Of a DNA stretch of 15,610 bases, positions 8,177 through 14,502 are shown in pieces. A model generated the notes under the pieces. It searched no databases. It had not been told where the DNA came from and was given only the letters and a program-made list of their open reading frames with translations. A program made the translations under genes and the position numbers. Position 1 is the first letter of the stretch; each line of letters starts with the position of its first letter. The stretch spans positions 1 through 15,610 of the forward strand of contig JAYFOA010000078.1 in NCBI GenBank assembly GCA_034933145.1, in the 5' to 3' direction. Source of the stretch: UBA4644 sp034933145 (GTDB lineage: Bacteria > Bacillota > Clostridia > Oscillospirales > Butyricicoccaceae).

Positions 8177-8196
8177 GGAACGGTCTTGACCGTTCC
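8177..8196. repeat. Perfect 20-bp palindrome (9-bp arms, 2-bp centre)
   Basis: GGAACGGTCTTGACCGTTCC. The reverse complement occurs at 10846 and 15330 in the other repeat copies. It sits about 80 bases after the GCGGCC hairpin of the unit. It could be a hairpin in RNA or a protein-binding site. Confidence 0.8.
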
Positions 8197-8326
8197 GAAA
8201 CCTACCGCGTGCCTTAAATAACAAATTGACCATACTCGCAGCGGGACGCAGGTTTCGCGGCCTGCGCGGCCGCACGGCGCCTTCTTTTCAGCGTGAAAAG
8301 GAGGTAAAAGCGCCGGGGGCGTTGCA

Positions 8327-8421
8327 CCCCAACAGGCCCTTGGCCCGTCGGGGACCCCTTCAAATCTCAGCAATGTCCGGCAAATGAATTGCCGCACATT
8401 ATACGCGGCACTCGCCGCGCG
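8327..8421 (-). repeat. Three-hairpin module nested in copy 1
   Basis: On the minus strand three hairpins follow each other: CGCGGC-GAGT-GCCGCG (8404-8419), a 12-bp stem around TTCAT with one mismatch (8372-8400), and CCCCGACGGGCC-AAG-GGCCTGTTGGGG (8327-8353), whose 12 pairs include two G-U. The module interrupts the G-rich hairpin that is intact at 10690 and 15475. A near-identical module is at 11863-11957, in the opposite orientation relative to the rest of the repeat. Confidence 0.8.
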
Positions 8422-8624
8422 GTACACCTGGGGTACCGTCCCCGGACCCCTCCGCGCTTGGCCTTGCGGTATCGTATGTGCGGCGGCAAATAACGGCACT
8501 TCTGCGCCGCGCGGTGGCAGGGGACGGAAAATACGCACGGATAACGGAAAATAGGGAAGCACCCGCCGGATATATCTTCCAGCGGCGCTTTGCCACCATA
8601 TGAAACGATTGTTATATGCGTTTG

Positions 8625-10349
8625 TTAAATATTTTTTGAAAGTATCCAAATCCCGTGACTCATATCATAACGTAAAACTTTAGCCCTAATTTTTTCACCT
8701 ATCCAGACATAGCTTTCAATATCTACTACAAATTCTTCTGCGATATCTTTTATAAATATGATGCCATAATATACTTGGCTATCAATTGTAAAACTTACAT
8801 TAATATGATCCTTTTTTATTTCGACAACATTTACCTCATATATATTCCCAATTAGTTGATTTTCTGAATCCCTGATTTTGTTTATGGCGTCATCGTGACG
8901 TTTACTTATTAGCATAGCACCCCATAAGGCACGATGAATTTGTAATTGCCACTCATTTGAATATAGTGGACCCTCATCACCTTTATGTTGCCAATGATAA
9001 GAATCAGATACATGTGAATAGTTTCCGATAATTCCCAATCTATATAGATCCTTAAGCACCTGACCTAATTTATGTAAAAAAATAGAATCTTCATAATTAT
9101 CCTCCAAGTGTTTCATTAACTCTTCCTTTGTAAATGTAACACGATATCCTTTCAATGGATTTAAAATCTCTTCAATTTTGTCTGAAGAATATGTTGCTAG
9201 CATTTCTTCCCTTATTTCTTCTAAACTTTTTTTCGAATAATCCTTTAAACATGCATCAAATACATCCCGAGTAAACTTAGAACTTGTTCCTTTGATACTA
9301 TCCTGCGCCACCATGAGAAGCCGTACAATATCTCTGGGTTTATTCCAGGTATTATTTAGTATAAATGATACTAAATTTTGACCTTCTATACTTTTTTCGG
9401 GAAACCATTTATTATAAATTTCAATCTCACTATAATCATGTCCGTTATTATGCTCTGCAATTTGTATGCGGCGTAACAAAATTTTCATAATAGGATGTTC
9501 TATTGAGTTTGTATTATTGTAATTCCACTTCAGAGGTACTTCAAATCCGCCAATAGTTTTGTTTATCTCTTTCGAAATAATTTGAGTATTAATAGCGTGC
9601 ATTATTTCAGTTCGAAAACCGCAGATTATTTTAGTATGAAAGTTTTTATTTTTCCAGAATATTGTGTTAAACCTTTTTACTATAATTATTAGATCTCGGA
9701 TCATTCTCAAATCGCGAGTAAATATCTCCTGATTTCCATAATATGCTTCCAGTTCGTCAATAAAAATATAGAATGGGGTTTTTGTGCGATCCAATTTTTC
9801 AAATTCGCTAAATGCCATGTCAATTAAAGTAATAAATTGTTGATAAGCTTGCGTATTTTCAATTTCTTCAGGTTTAATACTTGCAGTAATTGATATTTGC
9901 TGAGATGAAGAAGGGGTATAGGTTATTGATGGAATTAAAACATATTTCAAAATGTTTTTATCTTTCTCTATTTTTTTTATAGTACTTCTAAATGCTTTCC
10001 AGCTTTCATTTTTTTCAAATAGTATTCCATGATTTATCCCGTTCGCTTCAATTATTTTTTTAAATATTTCCATTGCCCAAATATACTCAAAATCTTGATT
10101 ATCAATCTGTGCACTTTTATCTATTGAGATTGTTGATACAATCCTTTGAGCAGAGTAAACCATATTCTTGCGTTTGGCTTCGTTATAATTTTCTTTAAAT
10201 GGGATAAAAACAGTTATAGTTTTAGGATTCTCTTTGTAGAAATAGTTTTCCAAGTATAGCAAAAGAGCGGTTTTTCCGGTGCCTTTATAGCCAGAGATAA
10301 AGCACTTTTCTTTAGTGTACATATCTTTTAAGTTAAGTCCATAAGGCAT
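8625..10349 (-). CDS. P-loop ATPase (Sll1717-like) with C-terminal S1-like RNA-binding domain
   Basis: Large ATPase of 574 residues counted from the ATG at 10349. Walker A GYKGTGKT is at 20-27, Walker B IFIDELE at 195-201 (Asp198, Glu199), and a possible arginine sensor in GFRTE at 244-248. Residues about 400-480 look like winged-helix material. Residues 500-574 read as an S1/OB fold: GNIYEVNVVEIKKDHINVSF, YYGIIFIKD, VWIGEKIRAKVL, then GIWILS. The overall look matches the P-loop ATPases called Sll1717 family, whose role is poorly known; members are often in accessory or defence-rich regions. The gene is strongly AT-rich against its flanks and lies between GC-rich repeats, so it was probably acquired. 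It has no partner gene apart from perhaps the membrane protein at 10948. The frame continues upstream of this ATG (see 10350-10460). The ATPase call is firm; the S1 call is good; the role is unknown. Confidence 0.85.
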   Translation of the reverse strand: MPYGLNLKDMYTKEKCFISGYKGTGKTALLLYLENYFYKENPKTITVFIPFKENYNEAKRKNMVYSAQRIVSTISIDKSAQIDNQDFEYIWAMEIFKKIIEANGINHGILFEKNESWKAFRSTIKKIEKDKNILKYVLIPSITYTPSSSQQISITASIKPEEIENTQAYQQFITLIDMAFSEFEKLDRTKTPFYIFIDELEAYYGNQEIFTRDLRMIRDLIIIVKRFNTIFWKNKNFHTKIICGFRTEIMHAINTQIISKEINKTIGGFEVPLKWNYNNTNSIEHPIMKILLRRIQIAEHNNGHDYSEIEIYNKWFPEKSIEGQNLVSFILNNTWNKPRDIVRLLMVAQDSIKGTSSKFTRDVFDACLKDYSKKSLEEIREEMLATYSSDKIEEILNPLKGYRVTFTKEELMKHLEDNYEDSIFLHKLGQVLKDLYRLGIIGNYSHVSDSYHWQHKGDEGPLYSNEWQLQIHRALWGAMLISKRHDDAINKIRDSENQLIGNIYEVNVVEIKKDHINVSFTIDSQVYYGIIFIKDIAEEFVVDIESYVWIGEKIRAKVLRYDMSHGIWILSKNI

Positions 10350-10460
10350 GATGAAGCTCTCAACAAATTTATCGATTCCGTAAACGGAGACTTCATCTTT
10401 TGCATATGGTTTTCCTAAATAAATGTCACGAATAGTTAATAGGTCATCAATAATAACACC
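10350..10460 (-). other. In-frame 5' extension of the ATPase without a standard start codon
   Basis: Upstream of ATG 10349 the same frame stays open for 37 codons to a TGA at 10461-10463. It encodes a plausible N-terminus containing IRDIYLGKPYAKDEVSVYG and then IDKFVESFI. The YLGKPYAKDE part resembles the YFGxxxAxxE start of this ATPase family. There is no ATG, GTG or TTG in frame. GAGGTG at 10457-10462 is five bases from an ATT codon (10451-10449), and also nine bases from an out-of-frame ATG (10447) that stops after three codons. So either ATT is used as the start, or a one-base deletion has separated the start from the gene. Confidence 0.6.
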
Positions 10461-10521
10461 TCAATATACATACAAAATTACAACTAATCCCAATCCTCTC
10501 ACCGGTTTGTCGAAATAACAA

Positions 10522-10551
10522 GTAATATTGTATATAAAAAACGTTGGTCAA
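10522..10551 (-). promoter_or_regulatory. Possible promoter of the ATPase gene
   Basis: On the minus strand TTGACC (10551-10546) and TATTAC (10527-10522) are 18 bases apart. The -35 lies inside the palindrome at 10539-10566. This is a modest match only. Confidence 0.35.
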
Positions 10552-10566
10552 ATTTGATCAACGTTT
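10539..10566 (-). promoter_or_regulatory. 28-bp palindrome: terminator on minus strand or operator
   Basis: AAACGTTGGTCAAA is followed directly by TTTGATCAACGTTT, which pair fully apart from one G-T. On the minus strand a run of six T follows, so it could end transcription entering from the repeat and the membrane-protein gene. Because it overlaps the possible -35 of the ATPase gene it could also be a repressor site. Confidence 0.55.
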
Positions 10567-10730
10567 CTATCTGTGTTCTTTATGATTCATTTCCTCTATC
10601 GCCGCCGTCAGCCGGTTCAAAAACAGTCGCGCGGCGCAGACGCACCGTTATTTGGCACCGCACACACCATGCCACAAGGCCAAGCGCGGAGGGGTCCGGG
10701 GGAGCATGCGCAACGCCCCCGGCGGTTTTC

Positions 10731-10757
10731 GGTTCCTTTTCACGCCGAAAAGGAGCC
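10731..10757 (+). repeat. CCTTTTC hairpin of the mosaic repeat
   Basis: GGTTCCTTTTC pairs with GAAAAGGAGCC (11 bp, one G-U) around ACGCC. Equivalent hairpins are at 8280-8304, 11714-11738 and 15512-15538, with changes that mostly keep pairing. Confidence 0.7.
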
Positions 10758-10845
10758 GCCGTGCGGCCGCGGAGGCCGCGAAGCCTGGTGTCCCGCTGCG
10801 AGTGCGGGTAATTTGTGCTTATAGGGTAAGCAGTAGGCAGCTCTC

Positions 10846-10865
10846 GGAACGGTCAAGACCGTTCC
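10846..10865. repeat. Perfect 20-bp palindrome
   Basis: GGAACGGTCAAGACCGTTCC, identical to 15330-15349 and the reverse complement of 8177-8196. Confidence 0.8.
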
Positions 10866-10947
10866 CTACATCACGAAAAGCCATAAGCGCCGTGCGGCCG
10901 CGGAGGCCGCGGAGGCCTTATTCCCGCTGCGAGCAAATATGAATAAA

Positions 10948-11604
10948 CTATACTTTCAATTGCTTGATTTTTTTTAAGTAATAGTTTGATATGAGAGTCA
11001 TTGCAATGACGGTTCCTCCAATCCAACAAATTGCGCCTAACATCAAAAATATTGTAACTGAAAATATTGCACTAGCTATAAAAAATGAAACACACCCGAT
11101 ACTCGCAATAAAAAGGAATAAGCGAATTTCTTTCTTAAATAACAGTCCTTCAAAGAACAACGATATACACATGAAAAAATAGGAGCCCATTAATGCAAAA
11201 AATACAGAGTTAGGATAACCGGATACCAGCTTTTCCAAACCATTCAGAGAACCGCTCATAACACTTGGCGTTACGGTAATGAGTTGAATCAGATAATTTG
11301 CCAGTGAAATTGTTATATACACTAACCCGAAATTCATTGATAAATGACTCCAAATTTTTTGGTCGTCATGTGATAAATAATGAACACTCACGCAAAAGAT
11401 TAAAAATGATACCGCCAGCAATATCGATGGAATCACCGTTAATAATTGTATCGGTTTGAAACCCGCTGCATAACTTTCAATTCCGTTCCAAGGGCTAAAA
11501 TTAAAGGTTGTAATCAGTGCAATTACAAAAAGCACTGTGAATACAGCGACGGCAACAGATGAGATTATTGCCATTTTCATCGTAAGTATCTTTGACTTCA
11601 TCAT
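10948..11604 (-). CDS. Six-helix membrane protein of unknown function
   Basis: Protein of 218 residues that I do not recognise. Hydrophobic segments lie near 11-33, 52-76, 88-112, 132-154, 161-180 and 182-205, with short loops and a basic C-terminus (KKIKQLKV). No catalytic motif is visible. The frame can be read from 11709, but those first 35 codons come from the mosaic repeat. AAGGGG seven bases before the ATG at 11604 marks the real start. Base composition is AT-rich like the ATPase gene and unlike the flanking repeats, so it looks acquired. It is on the same strand as the ATPase, but about 500 bases of repeat separate them, so co-transcription is doubtful. Confidence 0.75.
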   Translation of the reverse strand: MMKSKILTMKMAIISSVAVAVFTVLFVIALITTFNFSPWNGIESYAAGFKPIQLLTVIPSILLAVSFLIFCVSVHYLSHDDQKIWSHLSMNFGLVYITISLANYLIQLITVTPSVMSGSLNGLEKLVSGYPNSVFFALMGSYFFMCISLFFEGLLFKKEIRLFLFIASIGCVSFFIASAIFSVTIFLMLGAICWIGGTVIAMTLISNYYLKKIKQLKV

Positions 11605-11632
11605 GTATTTACCCCTTGGATCTTTTTTCTTT

Positions 11633-11661
11633 GCAATAGATGTTTGTTTCAATCCTGCCAA
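11633..11661 (-). promoter_or_regulatory. Possible promoter of the six-helix membrane-protein gene
   Basis: On the minus strand TTGGCA (11661-11656) and TATTGC (11638-11633) are 17 bases apart, just outside the edge of repeat copy 3. The -10 is imperfect. Confidence 0.35.
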
Positions 11662-11663
11662 AT

Positions 11664-11957
11664 CGATGCGCACAGCGGGACGGATGTTTCGCGGCCTGCG
11701 CGGCCGCACGGCGCCTCCTTTTCAGCGTGAAAAGGAGGTAAAAGCGCCGGGGGCGTTGCGCAATGCTCCCCCGGACCCCTCCGCGCTTTGTCTAGTCGTA
11801 CCATATGCATGGTGGCCGCTCCTTGCGGGCGGAAGGCGGCGCGGTGGTATGGGATGGGGGAACGCGCGGCGAGTGCCGCGTATAATGTCCGGCAATTCAT
11901 TTGCCGGACATTGATGTGATTTGAAGGGGTCCCCGACGGGCCAAGGGCCTGTTGGGG
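11664..11957 (-). repeat. Mosaic interspersed repeat, copy 3 (minus orientation)
   Basis: This fills the stretch between the membrane protein and the nitroreductase. On the minus strand: the three-hairpin module (11957-11863), a ~75-base segment with CCCATACCACCG, the G-rich hairpin, the CCTTTTC hairpin, and the GCGGCC hairpin with TCCCGCTG, where it ends. It has only part of one ~130-bp unit and no 20-bp palindrome. It ends seven bases from the nitroreductase stop codon. Confidence 0.85.
11863..11957 (+). repeat. Three-hairpin module of copy 3
   Basis: On the plus strand: CGCGGC-GAGT-GCCGCG (11865-11880), a perfect 12-bp stem AATGTCCGGCAA/TTGCCGGACATT around TTCAT (11884-11912), and CCCCGACGGGCC-AAG-GGCCTGTTGGGG (11931-11957). 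The third stem pairs fully only if G-U is allowed on this strand; the other strand has two A-C mismatches. This suggests that the plus strand is the RNA. Confidence 0.8.
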
Positions 11958-11964
11958 CGATACG

Positions 11965-12573
11965 TTATCTGTCCCATTTATCATAGAATGCTATTTCGCC
12001 AATGCTTTTCACATTCTTTTGCTTTGGGATTTCATCCGCATAGCCGACCGGAAGAAGGAATAAGCAGGATAAGTGCTTTGGCAAATTCAAAACTTCAGAG
12101 GCCTTTTCAACATCCAGATAGCCAATAAAACATGCGCTTAACCCATGAGATACCGCGGTCAGAAAGATATGTTCCGCCGGGATCAGCGGCGTGGCGTTTT
12201 CAAAGAGCCGCATGCATTCTTTTCTGTTTGGGTATGTTTTCAGGAAGCTGATAAAGTCATCGCCAAAACGAAGGTTGTTGACGATCAGCCCAAAGTCATC
12301 GTCAGGCTGATCCGCGATATCCCAGCTTATGTCGGCGCAGCATGCGAAAACTACCGGAGCAGAAGCAATCCACGTCTGGTTCCCTGCCGCTTGAGCTAAT
12401 CGGGTTTTTAAATCAGTATCCCGAATAACGCCAAATACATATCCCTGCGCATTCCCGCCCGACGGGGATAATCTTGCGGCTTCCAGCATCTCATGGATGA
12501 TCTCATCGCTGATCGGGATGTTTTTAAATTTCCGAACAGATCTCCTGTCACGTATTGCTTCATATACGGTCAC
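11965..12573 (-). CDS. Nitroreductase-family protein
   Basis: FMN-dependent NAD(P)H oxidoreductase of 202 residues, full length for the family and cytoplasmic. RRSVRKF (10-16) and SPSGGNAQ (36-43) are the N-terminal FMN-binding motifs, and the C-terminal PVGYAD (175-180) is the usual final flavin-contact segment. The start is GTG at 12573, supported by AAGGAGG eight bases upstream. It lies 95 bases after the acetyltransferase gene on the same strand and could be the last gene of that operon or separately expressed. Its stop codon is next to repeat copy 3. The substrate (nitroaromatic, quinone or other) cannot be predicted. Confidence 0.9.
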   Translation of the reverse strand: MTVYEAIRDRRSVRKFKNIPISDEIIHEMLEAARLSPSGGNAQGYVFGVIRDTDLKTRLAQAAGNQTWIASAPVVFACCADISWDIADQPDDDFGLIVNNLRFGDDFISFLKTYPNRKECMRLFENATPLIPAEHIFLTAVSHGLSACFIGYLDVEKASEVLNLPKHLSCLFLLPVGYADEIPKQKNVKSIGEIAFYDKWDR

Positions 12574-12597
12574 GATCGTTTCCTCCTTTTTGGCGGC

Positions 12598-12635
12598 ATG
12601 TCAGGAGCCAAACCCTTCGTTGGCTTTCCGGACAT
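12598..12635 (-). terminator. Imperfect hairpin between acetyltransferase and nitroreductase genes
   Basis: Nested inverted repeats: ATGTC/GACAT outside and GCCAA/TTGGC inside. On the minus strand it precedes the AAGGAGG of the nitroreductase gene. It could be a partial terminator or a leader structure. No T-tract directly follows. Confidence 0.3.
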
Positions 12636-12668
12636 AACGCAAAGCCGGGTCAGCCCACCCCGTTATGC

Positions 12669-13103
12669 TCATAACCTGCATTCCATCGGCGTATACCGCA
12701 GGCCGTTTGTGGTCTGCTCCGCATCCACATCCGTAAATCCGAGGTGATGATATACCGGCACGGCAAACGGAGATGAGTTTACGGTTATTCTGCCGCTGCG
12801 ATTATCGTGACAGACCTGCGCAAAAAGCGCCCGCCCAATCCCATGCCGCTGATATGTTTCCCTTACAAAAAATAAAGCGATATGGTTTCCATTGCTGCGG
12901 GTTGCAATCATTCCGACGATATCATTTTCCTCAAAGGCGCCGTAAACTCTTAGCATGCTTACATATTCCGGGTCGTGAATGCTTCTGTAGAATTCCTCTG
13001 CGCCCTGCTCGCTGTAATCGGGAGCTTCAAACTGCTTAAATACCGCCCATGCCAGTTCCAGCGCACGTTCTGTTTCGTTCTTTTTTAGCTCCCTTATCAA
13101 CAT
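12669..13103 (-). CDS. GNAT-family N-acetyltransferase
   Basis: Acetyl-CoA-dependent acetyltransferase of 144 residues, a typical single GNAT domain. The acetyl-CoA motif A is clear as FFVRETYQRHGIGRALF (78-94), preceded by the beta-4 strand HIALFF. The later NSSPFAVPVYHHLGF (109-123) is motif B. The ATG at 13103 overlaps the TGA of the membrane-protein gene by one base (TGATG), and GAGGG lies within the end of that gene, so translation is likely coupled. A TTG three bases earlier is an alternative. The acceptor substrate is unknown. The context suggests it works with the TetR-controlled genes upstream. Confidence 0.88.
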   Translation of the reverse strand: MLIRELKKNETERALELAWAVFKQFEAPDYSEQGAEEFYRSIHDPEYVSMLRVYGAFEENDIVGMIATRSNGNHIALFFVRETYQRHGIGRALFAQVCHDNRSGRITVNSSPFAVPVYHHLGFTDVDAEQTTNGLRYTPMECRL

Positions 13104-13921
13104 CAAAATCCCTCACTTGTTCTGTCAGGCAAGAAAAGCATCCCTGCAGTAACAAAAAATATCTCGACAACTGTCCTGATCAATAAATCTGCTATGTCAG
13201 ACTGAAATACCAACGGCATAAAGAAATTAAATAAAGCAAGGTTTACACCGAATAACACGCCGCCCACAAGGACGGCTTTTATGACCCTGCTTTGATTCAC
13301 AATAAACTGACCGAGCCACAGGAAGACAGCCGAAATGGTGATCCCGGTTATGATCACCCACAGTACGGTTCTGAAAAAATGTGTATGGACTGAAGAATAT
13401 ATATCCATCACGGCATAGAGGAAGATTCTTCCCATCACAAAGCAAGTAAATATGCACATAAACCGGAACCCTGTTTTTATTATACATACCTTTTGCTTTG
13501 CTTCAAGTTTTTCACTGTCTTTCGCAAGCAGTAATCCGATGAATAATCCCAATACGATCAAAGTAATTCCGTCTGCAAGCGGATACGCAAGGAGATTGAT
13601 AAATCCTGCGCCCTCGGAATGCGGCACAGGCTCAAATAAATAGACCACCCAGATCAGGCAATAGGCACAGCCGTATTTAAGCCCTTTTGATAGTTTCTTT
13701 CCGGGTATTTTGTTTTCGACCAGTAAATACATTGCGGTGATGATGCAGTAGCAAAAAAAGGTGTATACAGAAAATACAAGGGGCAGGATTCCTTTCTGAA
13801 CAAAGATGCTGGGTGCCAGCACCGCCTGCTCATAGCTCGGAATCAGCGGCTGAATCAAGATTCTGATTACGGTTGAAACAAAGCCGATGAACAATATCTT
13901 ACCAGCAACAGCCTTTTTCAT
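13103..13921 (-). CDS. Eight-helix integral membrane protein of unknown function
   Basis: Protein of 272 residues that I do not recognise. It has about eight hydrophobic segments (near 8-25, 44-67, 80-97, 110-132, 149-171, 183-207, 214-236, 243-264) and no known transporter or enzyme motif. The frame can be read from 13990, but that would overlap the preceding gene; GGGAGAG five bases before ATG 13921 fixes the start. It begins 25 bases after the Cys-rich gene and overlaps the acetyltransferase start, so it is the middle gene of an operon. It could be a permease or a membrane partner of the Cys-rich protein; this is only inference from position. Confidence 0.78.
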   Translation of the reverse strand: MKKAVAGKILFIGFVSTVIRILIQPLIPSYEQAVLAPSIFVQKGILPLVFSVYTFFCYCIITAMYLLVENKIPGKKLSKGLKYGCAYCLIWVVYLFEPVPHSEGAGFINLLAYPLADGITLIVLGLFIGLLLAKDSEKLEAKQKVCIIKTGFRFMCIFTCFVMGRIFLYAVMDIYSSVHTHFFRTVLWVIITGITISAVFLWLGQFIVNQSRVIKAVLVGGVLFGVNLALFNFFMPLVFQSDIADLLIRTVVEIFFVTAGMLFLPDRTSEGF

Positions 13922-13946
13922 CGCGTCTCTCCCTGCCTGACCTTCC

Positions 13947-14399
13947 TTACGGTTCCGCTGCGGTATGAATCGACAATTTGCAGCAGTCACCGCTCATTAA
14001 AGTGCTTTCAACCCGGATGTTCCGGGCGTCGATTTTGCTTACGGCGGAGATCATGGCGATCATGGGGTCAAGACACCATCCATTACACGGGTTTGCCCCT
14101 CCCATTTTCTTGGACAGCGCACAGAGCTTACATGAAGTTGCTGTTGCGGTGTATCCATTCTCCGTTCTCTCCACGGACCAGTTGGCGCAGCCATAGACTT
14201 CCGAAAGCTTGTAAAAGACATCTTCAATGCGTTGAATGCCCAACTGCTGATTCAGATAGGGCGCTGCTTGTGTCTGCCTTTCTTTTCTTCTCTCGACAAT
14301 CGTGTTGAGGACCTTTAATTTTTCATATGTGTTGACCGTTTCCGCGACGGATGCCGCATAGGTAGTCTGCAGCATGGCAAGCCTTTCTTCCAACTCCAT
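13947..14399 (-). CDS. Cys-rich small protein, possibly ATC-hydrolase/V4R-like
   Basis: Protein of 150 residues. Residues 1-45 form a charged helix, perhaps coiled coil. The C-terminal half contains Cys90 and Cys93 (CKLC), Cys105 and Cys109 (CNGWC) and a Cys139-Cys140 pair in SGDCCKLSI. The CNGWCLDPM segment and the strand with ESTLMSGDCC recall proteins annotated as L-2-amino-thiazoline-4-carboxylic acid hydrolase, or V4R-type small-molecule-binding domains; this is a tentative match. The cysteines may bind metal or respond to thiols. GGGAGAG lies six bases before the ATG. It is the first gene of an operon whose promoter region carries the same operator as the TetR gene. Confidence 0.7.
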   Translation of the reverse strand: MELEERLAMLQTTYAASVAETVNTYEKLKVLNTIVERRKERQTQAAPYLNQQLGIQRIEDVFYKLSEVYGCANWSVERTENGYTATATSCKLCALSKKMGGANPCNGWCLDPMIAMISAVSKIDARNIRVESTLMSGDCCKLSIHTAAEP

Positions 14400-14427
14400 G
14401 TTTGTCTCTCCCTTTTAAATATTTATA

Positions 14428-14441
14428 TTAACGTTCGTTAA
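14428..14441. promoter_or_regulatory. Operator-like palindrome before the Cys-rich operon
   Basis: TTAACGTTCGTTAA is a palindrome with 6-bp arms and a 2-bp centre. A 16-bp stretch TAACGTTCGTTAACAT (14429-14444) is identical to 15082-15097. On the minus strand TAATAT, a possible -10, begins inside its downstream edge, and TTGCTT is a weak -35 16 bases before it, so binding would block transcription. Confidence 0.7.
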
Positions 14442-14502
14442 CATCAAAGCAATTATCAGTCGAACGCTTTCTGTCCCGGCCGGTCTTTGCGGGAATATAA
14501 AA

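Larger units (their letters stand above)
8041..8513 (-). repeat. Mosaic interspersed repeat, copy 1 (minus orientation)
   Basis: This fills most of the gene-free stretch 7915-8624. Read on the minus strand it holds a module with the core GCGCGGAGGGGTCCGGGG, an inserted three-hairpin module (8327-8421), and then two tandem ~127-bp units. The units begin GCCGTGCGG at 8278 and 8151; each has a GCGGCC hairpin and a GGAACGGTC palindrome. All parts recur at 10627-10938, 11664-11957 and 15160-15610. Frames in it are shadow frames: they are Arg/Pro/Ala-rich, overlap on both strands and differ between copies. Bases 8514-8624 show no further feature. Confidence 0.85.
10627..10938 (+). repeat. Mosaic interspersed repeat, copy 2 (plus orientation)
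   Basis: This occupies the gene-free stretch between the ATPase and the membrane protein. In order: GCGCGGCGCAGA start, ATGCCACAAGGCCAAGCGCGG, the intact G-rich hairpin, the CCTTTTC hairpin (10731-10757), a unit beginning GCCGTGCGG at 10758 and a second at 10889 (period 131). The second unit stops after TCCCGCTGCGAGCAAAT. The frames it contains are spurious. Bases 10567-10626 show nothing distinct. Confidence 0.85.

Noticed and set aside
7730..8649. Minus-strand frames of 181, 68, 187 and 66 residues
   Set aside because: They read through repeat copy 1 and into the 3' ends of neighbouring genes; no domains and no initiation signals.
10554..10942. Three overlapping frames of 83-96 residues on the plus strand
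   Set aside because: They lie in repeat copy 2, are Arg/Pro/Ala-rich, occur in several frames of the same DNA and lack ribosome sites.
8041..11957. A transposon with a transposase
   Set aside because: No transposase, integrase or recombinase frame is present; repeat copies lie between genes, not as simple terminal repeats.
11537..11984. Frames of 125 (plus) and 111 (minus) residues
   Set aside because: Both are translations of repeat copy 3 and overlap each other and real genes.
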